The notes: a model not told the origin generated them from the letters alone. A stretch of 64,000 nucleotides of DNA from Butyricicoccus porcorum (GCF_002157465.1 NZ_NHOC01000001.1:124001-188000), one strand, 5' to 3'; shown: positions 16,658-24,790, counted from the stretch's first letter. Program-made: numbers and translations.

Positions 16658-17686
16658 TCACCTCTTCCCGCCGGATTCCAGCACCACAGCATGGCACACC
16701 GCCGGAATGCTCTCGCCCTGCTGCACGCTGGTCGGACTCATCAGCGCGCCGGTTGCGGCGAGAATCATGCGCTTCATGCGCCCATCGGCAAGCCGGGGCA
16801 GCAGATGCGCACACAATACAGATGCCGCACAGCCGCATCCTGAGCCGCCCGCATGCACATCCTGTTTGCTGTCGAACAGCAGCTTGCCGCAGTCATCGTG
16901 CACCGGGCTGATATCGATATGATCGCGGGAAAACAGCTCGCACAGCAGGCGCGAGCCGACCTGTCCGAGATCACCGGTAAAAATGCCGTCGTAATCCTCC
17001 GGATATGTGCCCGTATCGCTGAACAGCGTGCGCAGCGTGTCATAGGCCGCAGGTGCCATTGCCGCGCCCATGTTGTTCGCATCGGTAATACCGAGATCAC
17101 ACACCTTGCCAAAGCAGACATGCGTGATGCGCACCGGTGCGCAGTCATCTGCCGCCGCAGTCAGGATGCAGGCACCTGCCGCAGTTGCCGTCCACTGTGC
17201 GGTCGGCGTGCGTTGTCCGCCATAGGCGAGCGGGAATCGATACTGCCGCTCCGCCGTGCAGAAATGGGAGGAGGCCACGGCACAGACGCGCTGGGCAAAG
17301 CCGCCGTCCACCATACATGCTCCGATTGCAAGGCTCTCCGCCATCGTCGAGCATGCGCCGTATAATCCGAGATACGGCACCTGTGTGCCGCGCGCGGCAT
17401 AGCTTGACGCAACGCACTGCCCCAGCAGGTCGCCCGCCAGGATCATATCTAGGGCAGAAACCGGCAGCTTGCATTTATTGGCCGCCATGCCGACAGCGAC
17501 CTTCTGCAAATGCACCTCCGCCTGTTCCCATGTCTTTTCCCCGCACATGGTATCCGAAAATACATGGTCAAATTCCGCGCCGAGCGGGCCATCCTTTTCC
17601 TTTTTGCCGCCGACCGCCGCCCAGGCGCGCACGCGCGGTGGGCGTTCCAGCCGAATTGTTGCCATGCCCATCCGTTTTCCGTTCAT
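16658..17686 (-). CDS. spoVAD: Stage V sporulation protein AD
   Basis: Soluble, thiolase-fold component (342 aa) of the SpoVA complex that binds dipicolinic acid on the spore inner membrane. Family blocks include GPLGAEFDHVFSDTMCGEKT (about residues 32-51), LGLYGACSTMAESL, ASSHFCTAERQYRFPL and PVHDDCGKLLFD. The Cys-His arrangement is thiolase-like but the protein is not expected to be an enzyme. ATG at 17686 follows GGGAGGTG; upstream in-frame codons overlap the end of spoVAC and were rejected. It is 13 bp from spoVAC. Confidence 0.95.
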   Translation of the reverse strand: MNGKRMGMATIRLERPPRVRAWAAVGGKKEKDGPLGAEFDHVFSDTMCGEKTWEQAEVHLQKVAVGMAANKCKLPVSALDMILAGDLLGQCVASSYAARGTQVPYLGLYGACSTMAESLAIGACMVDGGFAQRVCAVASSHFCTAERQYRFPLAYGGQRTPTAQWTATAAGACILTAAADDCAPVRITHVCFGKVCDLGITDANNMGAAMAPAAYDTLRTLFSDTGTYPEDYDGIFTGDLGQVGSRLLCELFSRDHIDISPVHDDCGKLLFDSKQDVHAGGSGCGCAASVLCAHLLPRLADGRMKRMILAATGALMSPTSVQQGESIPAVCHAVVLESGGKR

Positions 17687-17699
17687 CTCCGCACCTCCC

Positions 17700-18140
17700 T
17701 CACACACCGAGGAACACGAGGATGATGCCGTACACGATGGATGCACCGATGCCATATACCAGCACCGGGCCCGCAATGGTAAACATCTTGGCCGCTGTGC
17801 CCAGAATCAGCCCTTCACTCTTAAATTCCAGCGCCGGAGAGGCAACCGAATTGCTGAATCCGGTAATCGGCACCAGCGTGCCTGCCCCGGCATGCTTTGC
17901 AATTTTTTCGTACAGATGCAGTCCTGTCAGCAGGGCAGCAAGACCAATCAGCGTGATGGAGGTCGCGGCTGCGGCATCCTTCTCATTCAGCCCGGTCTTT
18001 TTCCAAAACTCCAGAATTGCCTGTCCGAGCGTGCAGATGGCCCCGCCAATGGCAAATGCCCACACCATATCGCGCAGCAGCGGTGATGGCCTGGACTGTT
18101 CACGCACCATCTGTTCATATTCCTGCGGTGTAACATCCAT
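17700..18140 (-). CDS. spoVAC: Stage V sporulation protein AC
   Basis: Membrane subunit (146 aa) of the SpoVA channel; in other sporeformers SpoVAC acts as a mechanosensitive pore. It begins MDVTPQEYEQMVREQSRPSP and has four hydrophobic segments, with FAIGGAICTLGQAI and GTLVPITGFSNSVASPALEF as recognisable blocks. ATG at 18140 has GGAGGGAACGC ahead. First gene of the operon, behind a sigma-G-like promoter at 18169-18198, which fits forespore expression. No spoVAA, AB or AF is nearby. Confidence 0.94.
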   Translation of the reverse strand: MDVTPQEYEQMVREQSRPSPLLRDMVWAFAIGGAICTLGQAILEFWKKTGLNEKDAAAATSITLIGLAALLTGLHLYEKIAKHAGAGTLVPITGFSNSVASPALEFKSEGLILGTAAKMFTIAGPVLVYGIGASIVYGIILVFLGV

Positions 18141-18168
18141 TTTGCGTTCCCTCCGTTCGTTTGGAGGG

Positions 18169-18198
18169 TAGTATGTGCAGATATGGCATTGTTTATCC
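18169..18198 (-). promoter_or_regulatory. Sigma-G-like promoter of spoVAC-AD-AE
   Basis: Minus strand: GGATA, 18 nt, CATACTA, about 30 nt before the spoVAC ATG. The -10 matches the forespore sigma-G consensus (CATAMTA); the -35 differs from GMATR at one base. Confidence 0.6.
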
Positions 18199-18210
18199 AT
18201 TGTTTCGCGC

Positions 18211-18240
18211 AAAAAAGCGGCAGACCGGACGGTCTGCCGC
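18211..18240 (-). terminator. Terminator of glgA
   Basis: Perfect 10-bp stem GCGGCAGACC / GGTCTGCCGC with a 4-nt loop, followed on the minus strand by TTTTTT. Confidence 0.9.
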
Positions 18241-18258
18241 TTCGTGCTATTCTGTTTC

Positions 18259-19698
18259 TCAGAGGGAATCGTACAGCGCTTCGTACTTCTTCGCGGAAGC
18301 ATTCCACGAAAAGTCCTTCTTCATGCCGCGCTCCACCATATCTGCCCATGCATCCGGCTCATCATAGAAAATCTGCTCCGCATAGAAGATGGTGTTGAGC
18401 ATTTCATCCGCATTGTAATTTGCGAACGAGAAGCCGGTGCCCGTCTGCTCATACCAGTTGTACGGCTGAACGGTGTCACGCAGACCGCCGGTCTCACGGA
18501 CAATCGGCACCGTGCCATAGCGCAGGGAAATCAGCTGCGTCAGGCCGCACGGCTCAAAGCGGGACGGCATCAGCATTGCGTCCGCTGCCGCATACAGGTG
18601 GTGCGCACGCTCCTCGTTAAAGAGAATGTTCGCAGAAACCTGTCCCTTATGCGTCCACTCGTAATGGCGGAACAGGTTTTCATAGCGCGGATCGCCTGTG
18701 CCGATGATAACCAGCTGGATATGGGATGCAACCAGGCGCTCCATAACCCACTCGACCAGATCCAGACCCTTCTGATCGGTCAGGCGGGTAATCATAGCGA
18801 GCATCATGACATCCGGATCCTCCGGCATGCCCAGCTCGCGCTGGATGGCCAGCTTACATGCCTTTTTGCCTTCCTTAAAGCTTGCAACATCGTAATTCTT
18901 CGCAATCAGCGGATCGGTTGCCGGGTTGTAAGCGTCATAATCGATGCCGTTCAGGATACCGCTGAGGGTGTCCGCCTTCGCGTTGAGCAGGCCGTCCAGA
19001 CCCTCGCCGTAATACGGCATGCGAATCTCGTTGGCATACGACTCACTGACTGTCGTAATGCGGTCGGCGTAAACCAGTCCGCCCTTGAGCATGTTGGCAT
19101 CCTTCTTGTATTCCATGCGGCCGAGGACGAAGACATGTCCCGGCAGGCCGGTAAAACGGCGCATGGTCTTGATATCCCAGACGCCCTGGAACTTCAGGTT
19201 ATGGATGGTCATGACTGTGCGGATGCCGCGATAGAACGGGTTGTTCTGGAACATCTCGTGCAGATAAACCGGGATCAGTGCGGCCTGCCAGTCATGGCAG
19301 TGGATGATATCCGGACGGAAGCCGATGAACGGCAGCATAGACAGCACAGCCTTGGAGAAGAAGCTGAACTTCTGGATATCCCACAGGATATCGCTGTACA
19401 GCTTTTCGCCGTGGAAGAAATGCTCGTTGTCGATATAATAATAGCGGATACCGTCCAGCTCGCATGTCATAATGCCGACATAGAAATTGCCCAGCCCGCC
19501 CAGATCCATATAGAAATTTCCGATATAAGAAAAGCGACTGCGATACTTCTGCGGGATACAGGTATAGTCCGGAATGACGACACGCACATCGTATTTTTCC
19601 TTATCCAGGGATTTAGGAAGCGCGCCGACAACATCCGCCAAACCTCCGGTCTTGACAAACGGTACGCATTCCGATGCGGCAAACAATATGTTCTTCAT
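18259..19698 (-). CDS. glgA: Glycogen synthase (ADP-glucose type)
   Basis: GT5-family enzyme that adds glucose from ADP-glucose to alpha-1,4-glucan. 479 residues, the normal bacterial length. The N-terminal ASECVPFVKTGGLADVVGAL contains the KTGGL nucleotide-sugar motif; IIHCHDWQAALIPVYL, GILNGIDYDAYNPATD, MITRLTDQKGLDL and the GT-B C-terminal SRFEPCGLTQLISLRYGT with ETGGLRDTV are all present. ATG at 19698 has GGAGGAG ahead. It stands alone; no glgB, glgC or glgP is in the window. Confidence 0.96.
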   Translation of the reverse strand: MKNILFAASECVPFVKTGGLADVVGALPKSLDKEKYDVRVVIPDYTCIPQKYRSRFSYIGNFYMDLGGLGNFYVGIMTCELDGIRYYYIDNEHFFHGEKLYSDILWDIQKFSFFSKAVLSMLPFIGFRPDIIHCHDWQAALIPVYLHEMFQNNPFYRGIRTVMTIHNLKFQGVWDIKTMRRFTGLPGHVFVLGRMEYKKDANMLKGGLVYADRITTVSESYANEIRMPYYGEGLDGLLNAKADTLSGILNGIDYDAYNPATDPLIAKNYDVASFKEGKKACKLAIQRELGMPEDPDVMMLAMITRLTDQKGLDLVEWVMERLVASHIQLVIIGTGDPRYENLFRHYEWTHKGQVSANILFNEERAHHLYAAADAMLMPSRFEPCGLTQLISLRYGTVPIVRETGGLRDTVQPYNWYEQTGTGFSFANYNADEMLNTIFYAEQIFYDEPDAWADMVERGMKKDFSWNASAKKYEALYDSL

Positions 19699-19805
19699 AT
19701 TTTAAGCTCCTCCATCTTATGTCCTCACTCTGTGAGCCTGCGGCGGAATCCGCCGTCCAGAATATAGCAACTTTGTACAAAAATTGCATCGTTGTATTCA
19801 GACTA

Positions 19806-19834
19806 ATTATAGAACATGTCCGCATGCTTGTCAA
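19806..19834 (-). promoter_or_regulatory. Sigma-A promoter of glgA
   Basis: Minus strand: TTGACA, 17 nt, TATAAT (full consensus). It leaves a leader of about 100 nt with a GC-rich hairpin (GGCGGA/TCCGCC near 19741-19756). Bases 19835-19989 hold nothing else I can identify. Confidence 0.85.
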
Positions 19835-19989
19835 CCGGCTCGCCTGCCCCAGTTTGATGCAATGTGTCTTCTTTTTTCTCCCATTTTCGCGGTTCTGTCC
19901 GGAAATATACGTCGCAGTGCATGATATTCATCGTTTTGTGTTATATTTACCTATCCTGTGAACCGCAATGGCATACGGTTTTATCCGGC

Positions 19990-21192
19990 TTATTCACCGT
20001 CCGCCGGCGACCAGAATCCAACCTCAGCCGAGCCGGAACCGGTGTCCTCTGCCGGGGCAGTATCGCCGCGCAGCACAGTCACACAAGCGCCAACTGCAAT
20101 CGCAAACAGCAGTACAACGACAAGGATGACAAACAGCATGCCGCGCTTGCTCATCAGCTGCTCCGGCGCATCGTCCTCGTCTTCATCAGCAGCCTGCCGT
20201 TCTGCTTCGGTAAAGGATTCCGGTGCATCCGCGATAAAGTCCGATGGAATTGGAATATCCGGGATGTCCGCAACATCGACCTGCGGCAGCTCCTCTTCCT
20301 GCTGCTCCTGCATCGCCGCGCGGATCTCCTCCTTTGCCACAGCGCGCGTGTAGTCCAGAGCGCCTGCACTGTCCGGCTTCGCCTGCTCCTGCATCGCCGC
20401 GCGAATATCCTGCTTCTCAACTGTGCGCGTGGTTTCCATATCCGCCGCGCCGTCGTGCTTCGCCTGCTCCTGCATCGCCGCGCGGATATCCTGTTTCTCA
20501 ACTGTGCGCGTGGTTTCCATATCCGCCGCGCCGTCGTGCTTCGCCTGCTCCTGCATCGCCGCGCGGATATCCTGTTTCTCAACTGTGCGCGTGGTTTCCA
20601 TATCCGCCGCGCCGTCGTGCTTCGCCTGCTCCTGCATCGCCGCGCGAATATCCTGTTTCTCAACTGTGCGCGTGGTTTCCATATCCGCCGCGCCGTCGTG
20701 CTTCGCCTGCTCCTGCATCGCCGCGCGGATATCCTGTTTCTCAACTGTGCGCGTGGTTTCCATATCCGCCGCGCCGTCCGGCTTCGCCTGTTCCTGCATC
20801 GCTTCGCGGATGTGTTCCTTCGCTACCATGCGTGTGAAATCGTCATCCCCCGCCTCGTCCGGCAGTTCCATACTCCCACGCATTTGTTCTTCAATGGCCT
20901 CGCGGATATCCTCCTTTGTCACCATGCGCGTGAAATCCATATCCCCTATGTCATCCGGTTTCTCCGCCTGCGGGATTGTATCCGTGCGGACAAAATCATC
21001 CGGAATTGCAATGGTAAAGTCATCTTCCCCATCCTGTGCCATGCGGCTGGAAAAAAAGTCAACCGGAATCGAAACGGTGTCATCTTCTATCGGGCGTGGG
21101 CGCTCTTTTTTCACAGCTGCCGTCGGCGCGCCGCAGAAAATACAGTATTGGGTTCCGTCTTTCAGCTGGCTTCCGCATCGGATACAATACAT
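19990..21192 (-). CDS. Zinc-ribbon protein with tandem 27-residue repeats and one C-terminal membrane helix
   Basis: Function unknown. 400 residues. The N-terminus MYCIRCGSQLKDGTQYCIFC is a four-Cys zinc ribbon. It is followed by acidic segments with DDTVSIPVDF and DDFTIAIPDDF. Then come about nine repeats of the type DMETTRTVEKQDIRAAMQ, with variants FTRMVTKEDIREAI and YTRAVAKEEIRAAM. A single membrane helix (GMLFVILVVVLLFAIAVGACV) sits near residue 355, leaving a short outside tail. The topology suggests a cytosolic repeat region tethered to the membrane. Each repeat has an acidic-Thr-Arg-x-Val motif that could be a Ser/Thr kinase site (inference). ATG 21192 follows GGAGGAG; upstream in-frame codons overlap the promoter. 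Confidence 0.8.
   Translation of the reverse strand: MYCIRCGSQLKDGTQYCIFCGAPTAAVKKERPRPIEDDTVSIPVDFFSSRMAQDGEDDFTIAIPDDFVRTDTIPQAEKPDDIGDMDFTRMVTKEDIREAIEEQMRGSMELPDEAGDDDFTRMVAKEHIREAMQEQAKPDGAADMETTRTVEKQDIRAAMQEQAKHDGAADMETTRTVEKQDIRAAMQEQAKHDGAADMETTRTVEKQDIRAAMQEQAKHDGAADMETTRTVEKQDIRAAMQEQAKHDGAADMETTRTVEKQDIRAAMQEQAKPDSAGALDYTRAVAKEEIRAAMQEQQEEELPQVDVADIPDIPIPSDFIADAPESFTEAERQAADEDEDDAPEQLMSKRGMLFVILVVVLLFAIAVGACVTVLRGDTAPAEDTGSGSAEVGFWSPADGE
20297..20863 (-). repeat. 81-bp tandem coding repeats
   Basis: Units in exact 81-bp register begin near 20297, 20378, 20459, 20540, 20621, 20702 and 20783. The central copies differ at only a few bases, which implies recent duplication or gene conversion. 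They encode the 27-residue repeats of the zinc-ribbon protein; this is not a CRISPR array. Confidence 0.9.
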
Positions 21193-21229
21193 GCTGTCTC
21201 CTCCCTTTTTGCCTTCCTGGTTTTCTTCG

Positions 21230-21258
21230 ATTATACCCCATACTTCAAAATATGACAA
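21230..21258 (-). promoter_or_regulatory. Sigma-A promoter of the zinc-ribbon repeat gene
   Basis: Minus strand: TTGTCA, 17 nt, TATAAT, about 35 nt before the ATG at 21192. Confidence 0.75.
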
Positions 21259-21336
21259 GTTTGGCGGCATCAATTCGTGCTTCTGCACACAAACTGGCAT
21301 ACACACACTCATTTTATGTATGTCCGCACAATCAAA

Positions 21337-21524
21337 GAACCCCGGACGGCATGCCTGCTGTCCGGGGTTCTGGTATTAAAACATGAAAAAGGGGGGCTGA
21401 GTTGGAAAAGAGCGGATCCGCTTCCCTGCGTCTCGTACCTGACGCATCGATGGGAAGAGATCCAAACTGGTAATAGGGAGATGAATCAACAAAAACAGAG
21501 TCGAAACCTGTTTTTCTGATTGTA
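21337..21524 (-). ncRNA. Candidate structured non-coding RNA (unassigned)
   Basis: About 190 nt between two minus-strand genes. From the minus-strand 5' end: a hairpin AAAAACAG/CTGTTTTT (near 21490-21513); then nested stems AGTT-TGGA/TCCA-ACT (21461-21468 with 21400-21406), GGATC/GATCC (21459-21463 with 21414-21418), CTTCCC/GGGAAG (21452-21457 with 21421-21426) and TGCGTC/GACGCA (21441-21446 with 21427-21432); then a final hairpin GAACCCCGGAC/GTCCGGGGTTC (21360-21370 with 21337-21347) and TTTGATT. A TATACT -10-like box lies at about 21530-21535, without a clear -35. Size and position suggest an abundant RNA such as the raiA or 6S type, but I cannot assign a family by eye. Confidence 0.5.
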
Positions 21525-21614
21525 TTTAGTATATCGTCCGAATATGACGTTCCTTTGACAAATTTATAAATTCTTTTTGACGAATTTGTTTCGGGTTTGT
21601 TACAAACTCCGCAG

Positions 21615-22046
21615 TCAGAGGCAATAGAAAACACCGATCACCAACCCGACGGCAATGCCAATCGCCATGACTGCCGTACTGATGGGATACCATTTTTCGT
21701 CCTCTCCCTGTCGGCGCAGCTTCCGAAACATGCCGCGGATGAGAACAACCACACCGAATGCAACGATGACTTCAAGACCCACACAGCCTGCCACAACCAG
21801 TGCCGAGCCTGCCGTCAGCATGCGGCCAATCAGCATGACCGAGCTGGCCGCCAGACAGATCAGCACAAATGTGACAATCGGCAAGCCTCCGGTCTGTTCC
21901 GAGAGATCCGGCAGCTCGTCGAGCGGATCATGCTCCAGCTGATTCTGTTCCGGCTCCGTCGGTTCGTGCATGTCTCCGGGTCGGTTTCCGTTTTCGTCCT
22001 CAATGCATGTAATGCGATAGTTTTTCTGCTCTCTGTCCTGTGCCAT
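21615..22046 (-). CDS. Small membrane protein of unknown function
   Basis: 143 residues, not recognised. A hydrophilic N-terminal half (about 55 residues, Glu/Asp/Pro rich, ELPDLSEQTGGLP) is followed by three hydrophobic helices: PIVTFVLICLAASSVMLIG, ALVVAGCVGLEVIVAFGVVV and PISTAVMAIGIAVGLVIGVF, with a basic Cys-free loop RGMFRKLRRQGEDEKW between the last two. ATG at 22046 has GGAGG upstream and a good promoter at 22076-22104. Downstream on the same strand is the candidate structured RNA; the 21337-21370 hairpin may end both transcripts. Confidence 0.75.
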   Translation of the reverse strand: MAQDREQKNYRITCIEDENGNRPGDMHEPTEPEQNQLEHDPLDELPDLSEQTGGLPIVTFVLICLAASSVMLIGRMLTAGSALVVAGCVGLEVIVAFGVVVLIRGMFRKLRRQGEDEKWYPISTAVMAIGIAVGLVIGVFYCL

Positions 22047-22075
22047 CCGGTTGCCTCCTGCCCATTTTTTCTGAT

Positions 22076-22104
22076 ATCATAGCATATTTTGCCGGAATAC
22101 GCAA
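22076..22104 (-). promoter_or_regulatory. Sigma-A promoter of the 143-residue membrane protein
   Basis: Minus strand: TTGCGT, 17 nt, TATGAT. Confidence 0.65.
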
Positions 22105-22122
22105 AGGCAGTGCGTTCCCGTC

Positions 22123-22181
22123 TAAAAAATCGGGCCTCCCGCCGCATAGCCGGACAGATCCGGCCCGCAGCAGGGAAGCCC
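22123..22181 (-). terminator. Terminator of htpG
   Basis: Minus strand GGGCTTCCC / GGGAGGCCC outer stem with an internal GCGGGCCGGATCTGTCCGGC hairpin, followed by ATTTTTTAG. Confidence 0.75.
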
Positions 22182-22216
22182 TGTAAAAATATGATGAGTG
22201 ACTGTTGTATGATAAA

Positions 22217-24139
22217 TTATTTTGCCATCAGGTCACAGATTGCATTGGAGAATGCTGCCGGATCTGCAATCGGAATCCCTGCAATCAGCAGTGCCTGATT
22301 GTACAGCAGTTCGGTATACTGCTTCAGCTTATCCTGATCGTCGTTGTACAGCTTGCACAGCGTCTCGAAGACCGGATGCGACGCATTGATCTCCAGAATC
22401 TTCTCCGCGTTGACATGGCCCTGTCCGTTCGGCATCGCGTTGAGCACACGCTCCATCTCGATGGACAGGCTGCCCTCAGAGGTCAGGCAGACCGGATCGC
22501 TGACCAGACGGGAGGAAACACGGACATCCTTGACCTTGCCATCCAGCGATTCCTTCATGAGGTCGAACATCGCACGGTTAGCAGTGGACTTTTCTTCCGC
22601 TTCCTTCTTCTCCTCATCGGAAGACAGATTCAGATCGCCTGCCGTAATCGAACGGAACTTCTTTTCATCCTGCTCTGCCAGCAGGTTGATGACGAATTCA
22701 TCGATGTCTGCGGTGAGGTACAGGATGTCATAGTCGTGCTTGCGCACCATCTCGGCCTGCGGCAGCTTATCCAGCAGATCGACATTTGTGCCCGCAGCGT
22801 AATAGATTTCCTCCTGGCCTTCCGGCATAGCCTCGCGGTATTCCTTCAGCGAAATCATCTTCTTCTCCTTTGCGGAGTAGAACATCAGCAGATCACGCAG
22901 CTTTTCCTTGTCTGCGCCATAATTTGCATAAGCACCTGCCTTGATGGTATAGCCGAATGCCTCCCAGAACTTCTCATAATTCTCGCGGTCATCCTTCTGC
23001 ATCTTGAGCAGTTCGGACTTGATCTTCTTCTCGAGGCTGATGGCAATCGCCTTGAGCTGGCGGTCATGCTGCAGCATCTCACGGGAGATGTTCAGCGACA
23101 GGTCGGACGAATCGACAAGGCCGCGGACAAAGCCGAAGTAATCCGGCAGCAGGTCAGCGCATTTATCCATAATCAGCACGCCGGACGCATACAGCTGGAG
23201 ACCCTTCTGATAGTCCTTGGAATAATAGTCATACGGTGCCTGTGCCGGAATGTACAGCATGGAGGTGTACGATGCAGTCAGGCCCTCGGAATGCGAATGA
23301 ATGACGCGCAGCGGCTTCATATAGTCCATGAACTTGGAGCGATAGAACTCGTTGTACTCATCCTCCGTGATGTCCTTCTTGTCCTTTTTCCAAAGCGGAA
23401 CCATGGAGTTGAGGGTTTCATCCTCATAGACGGTTTCATACTCCGGCTGATAATCCTCCGGTGCATCCTCCGGCTTCGGCTTCTCCTTGGAATGCGGCAT
23501 CAGCATCTTAATCGGGTAACGGATATAATCGGAATACTTGCGAACCAGACCTGCCAGGCGGTAGGTCTCGAGAAATTCGTCATAGCCTTCCTCAACGTCG
23601 CCATTTTCATTCTCCTGATTCGGCTTGATGGTCAGGATGATATCGGTGCCGAAGCTGTCCTTCTCGCCCGGCTCAATGGTATAGCCGTCCGCACCGTCCG
23701 ACTCCCAGACATAGGCCTGCGTTTCACCGCACGCCTTGGAAATGACGCGGACATTGGATGCAACCATGAACGACGCATAGAAGCCGACACCAAACTGACC
23801 GATGATGTCGGTATCTTCGGTCTGATTTTCCTTTTTGAAGGCCAGCGAACCGCTCTGTGCAATGACGCCCAGATTGTTTTCCAGCTCATCCTTCGTCATG
23901 CCGATGCCGTTGTCCGAGATGGTCAGCGTGCGCGCATCGGTGTCTGCGGTCAGGCGAATTTCATAGCCGTTTTCCGGAACAAGCGATGCATCGGTCAGCG
24001 AACGGAAATGGCGTTTGTCGATGGCGTCACTCGCATTGGAAATCAGCTCACGCAGGAAAATTTCCTTGTGCGTATAGATCGAGTTAATCATCATGTCGAG
24101 CAGGCGCTTGGACTCTGCCTTGAACTGCTGTTTAGCCAT
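22217..24139 (-). CDS. htpG: Molecular chaperone HtpG (Hsp90)
   Basis: Cytosolic ATP-dependent chaperone of the Hsp90 family, 640 residues. The N-terminal GHKL ATPase domain shows FLRELISNASDAIDKRHF (about residues 27-44), ISDNGIGMTKDEL, IGQFGVGFYASFMVA and TDIILTIK. The middle domain (YPIKMLMPHSKEKPKPED, VPLWKKDKKDITEDEYNEFY) and the dimerisation domain are complete. ATG at 24139 follows GAAAGGATTG. A CIRCE operator lies about 60 bp upstream, so HrcA is the probable repressor and expression should rise on heat shock. Confidence 0.97.
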   Translation of the reverse strand: MAKQQFKAESKRLLDMMINSIYTHKEIFLRELISNASDAIDKRHFRSLTDASLVPENGYEIRLTADTDARTLTISDNGIGMTKDELENNLGVIAQSGSLAFKKENQTEDTDIIGQFGVGFYASFMVASNVRVISKACGETQAYVWESDGADGYTIEPGEKDSFGTDIILTIKPNQENENGDVEEGYDEFLETYRLAGLVRKYSDYIRYPIKMLMPHSKEKPKPEDAPEDYQPEYETVYEDETLNSMVPLWKKDKKDITEDEYNEFYRSKFMDYMKPLRVIHSHSEGLTASYTSMLYIPAQAPYDYYSKDYQKGLQLYASGVLIMDKCADLLPDYFGFVRGLVDSSDLSLNISREMLQHDRQLKAIAISLEKKIKSELLKMQKDDRENYEKFWEAFGYTIKAGAYANYGADKEKLRDLLMFYSAKEKKMISLKEYREAMPEGQEEIYYAAGTNVDLLDKLPQAEMVRKHDYDILYLTADIDEFVINLLAEQDEKKFRSITAGDLNLSSDEEKKEAEEKSTANRAMFDLMKESLDGKVKDVRVSSRLVSDPVCLTSEGSLSIEMERVLNAMPNGQGHVNAEKILEINASHPVFETLCKLYNDDQDKLKQYTELLYNQALLIAGIPIADPAAFSNAICDLMAK

Positions 24140-24200
24140 AGTATGTCAATCCTTTCGGTAATTAAAAATACACGGTCAGCGCGCGAATCCCGCGCGGGTG

Positions 24201-24227
24201 TTAGCACTCTCAACTATCGAGTGCTAA
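24201..24227. promoter_or_regulatory. CIRCE operator (HrcA binding site) upstream of htpG
   Basis: Perfect TTAGCACTC-N9-GAGTGCTAA inverted repeat. It lies just downstream of a probable minus-strand promoter (TTGCAT, 18 nt, TATGCT, about 24233-24262), where HrcA would block initiation of htpG. Confidence 0.95.
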
Positions 24228-24310
24228 TATAGCATAAACCATATGGCAGAAAAATGCAAGAGGAAATTTGTAAACAAACATTGAATGAAAGGTTTCCGCC
24301 GAAAAAATGC

Positions 24311-24355
24311 AAAAAAAGCGCCCGGACACGGCGATATGTGCGCGAAGTCCGGGCG
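24311..24355 (-). terminator. Terminator of mscL
   Basis: Minus strand CGCCCGGAC / GTCCGGGCGC stem with TTTTTTT following. Confidence 0.85.
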
Positions 24356-24370
24356 AACAGCTTTATTATT

Positions 24371-24790
24371 TTACTCTGCGGCCTCCGGGAGTTCAGAAGT
24401 GCAGTGTGGGCAGCGGGTCGCCTCGATGGCGATTTCCGACTTACAGAACGGACAGATTTTGGTGGTTGGCGCTGCGGGCTCCTCCGGCTTTTTGCCGAGG
24501 CTTGCGGCCTTGTTCATCAGCTTGATGATGGCGAACAGCACAACCGCCATGATAAAGAAATTGATGACAGCGGTGATAAACGAGCCATAGCGGATGGATA
24601 CGCCAAAGACCGTCGCCGCCATATCCTTAAAATCCGTCTTGGCAACCAGACCGATGAGCGGCGAAATGATGTCGTCAGTCAGTGATGTGACTATGTTCTG
24701 GAAAGCGGCGCCGATGATGACACCGACAGCCAGGTCAATGACGTTACCCCGCAGGGCAAACTCTTTGAATTCTTCGATGAGCTTCTTCAT
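24371..24790 (-). CDS. mscL: Large-conductance mechanosensitive channel with C-terminal zinc ribbon
   Basis: Pentameric pressure-release channel of the cell membrane. The N-terminus MKKLIEEFKEFALRGNVIDL and TM1 (AVGVIIGAAFQNIVTSLTDD) are diagnostic; TM2 is FITAVINFFIMAVVLFAIIK. After the cytoplasmic helix the 139-residue protein ends in a four-Cys zinc ribbon, CPFCKSEIAIEATRCPHCTS, which is absent from the E. coli protein but occurs in some Firmicutes. ATG at 24790 is the family start; in-frame codons up to 24886 are not family-like. The 54-residue membrane protein gene ends about 95 bp upstream on the same strand. Confidence 0.95.
   Translation of the reverse strand: MKKLIEEFKEFALRGNVIDLAVGVIIGAAFQNIVTSLTDDIISPLIGLVAKTDFKDMAATVFGVSIRYGSFITAVINFFIMAVVLFAIIKLMNKAASLGKKPEEPAAPTTKICPFCKSEIAIEATRCPHCTSELPEAAE

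Noticed and set aside
20297-20863. CRISPR-like regular repeats
   Set aside because: Direct 81-bp units without spacers, in frame within a protein gene.
21332-21634. 100-codon minus-strand frame
   Set aside because: Overlaps the end of the membrane-protein gene and the structured RNA candidate, with no ribosome site. The frame passes through perfect RNA stems.
22205-24232. 675-codon plus-strand frame opposite htpG
   Set aside because: Antisense of a clear Hsp90 gene with CIRCE control; no domain visible.
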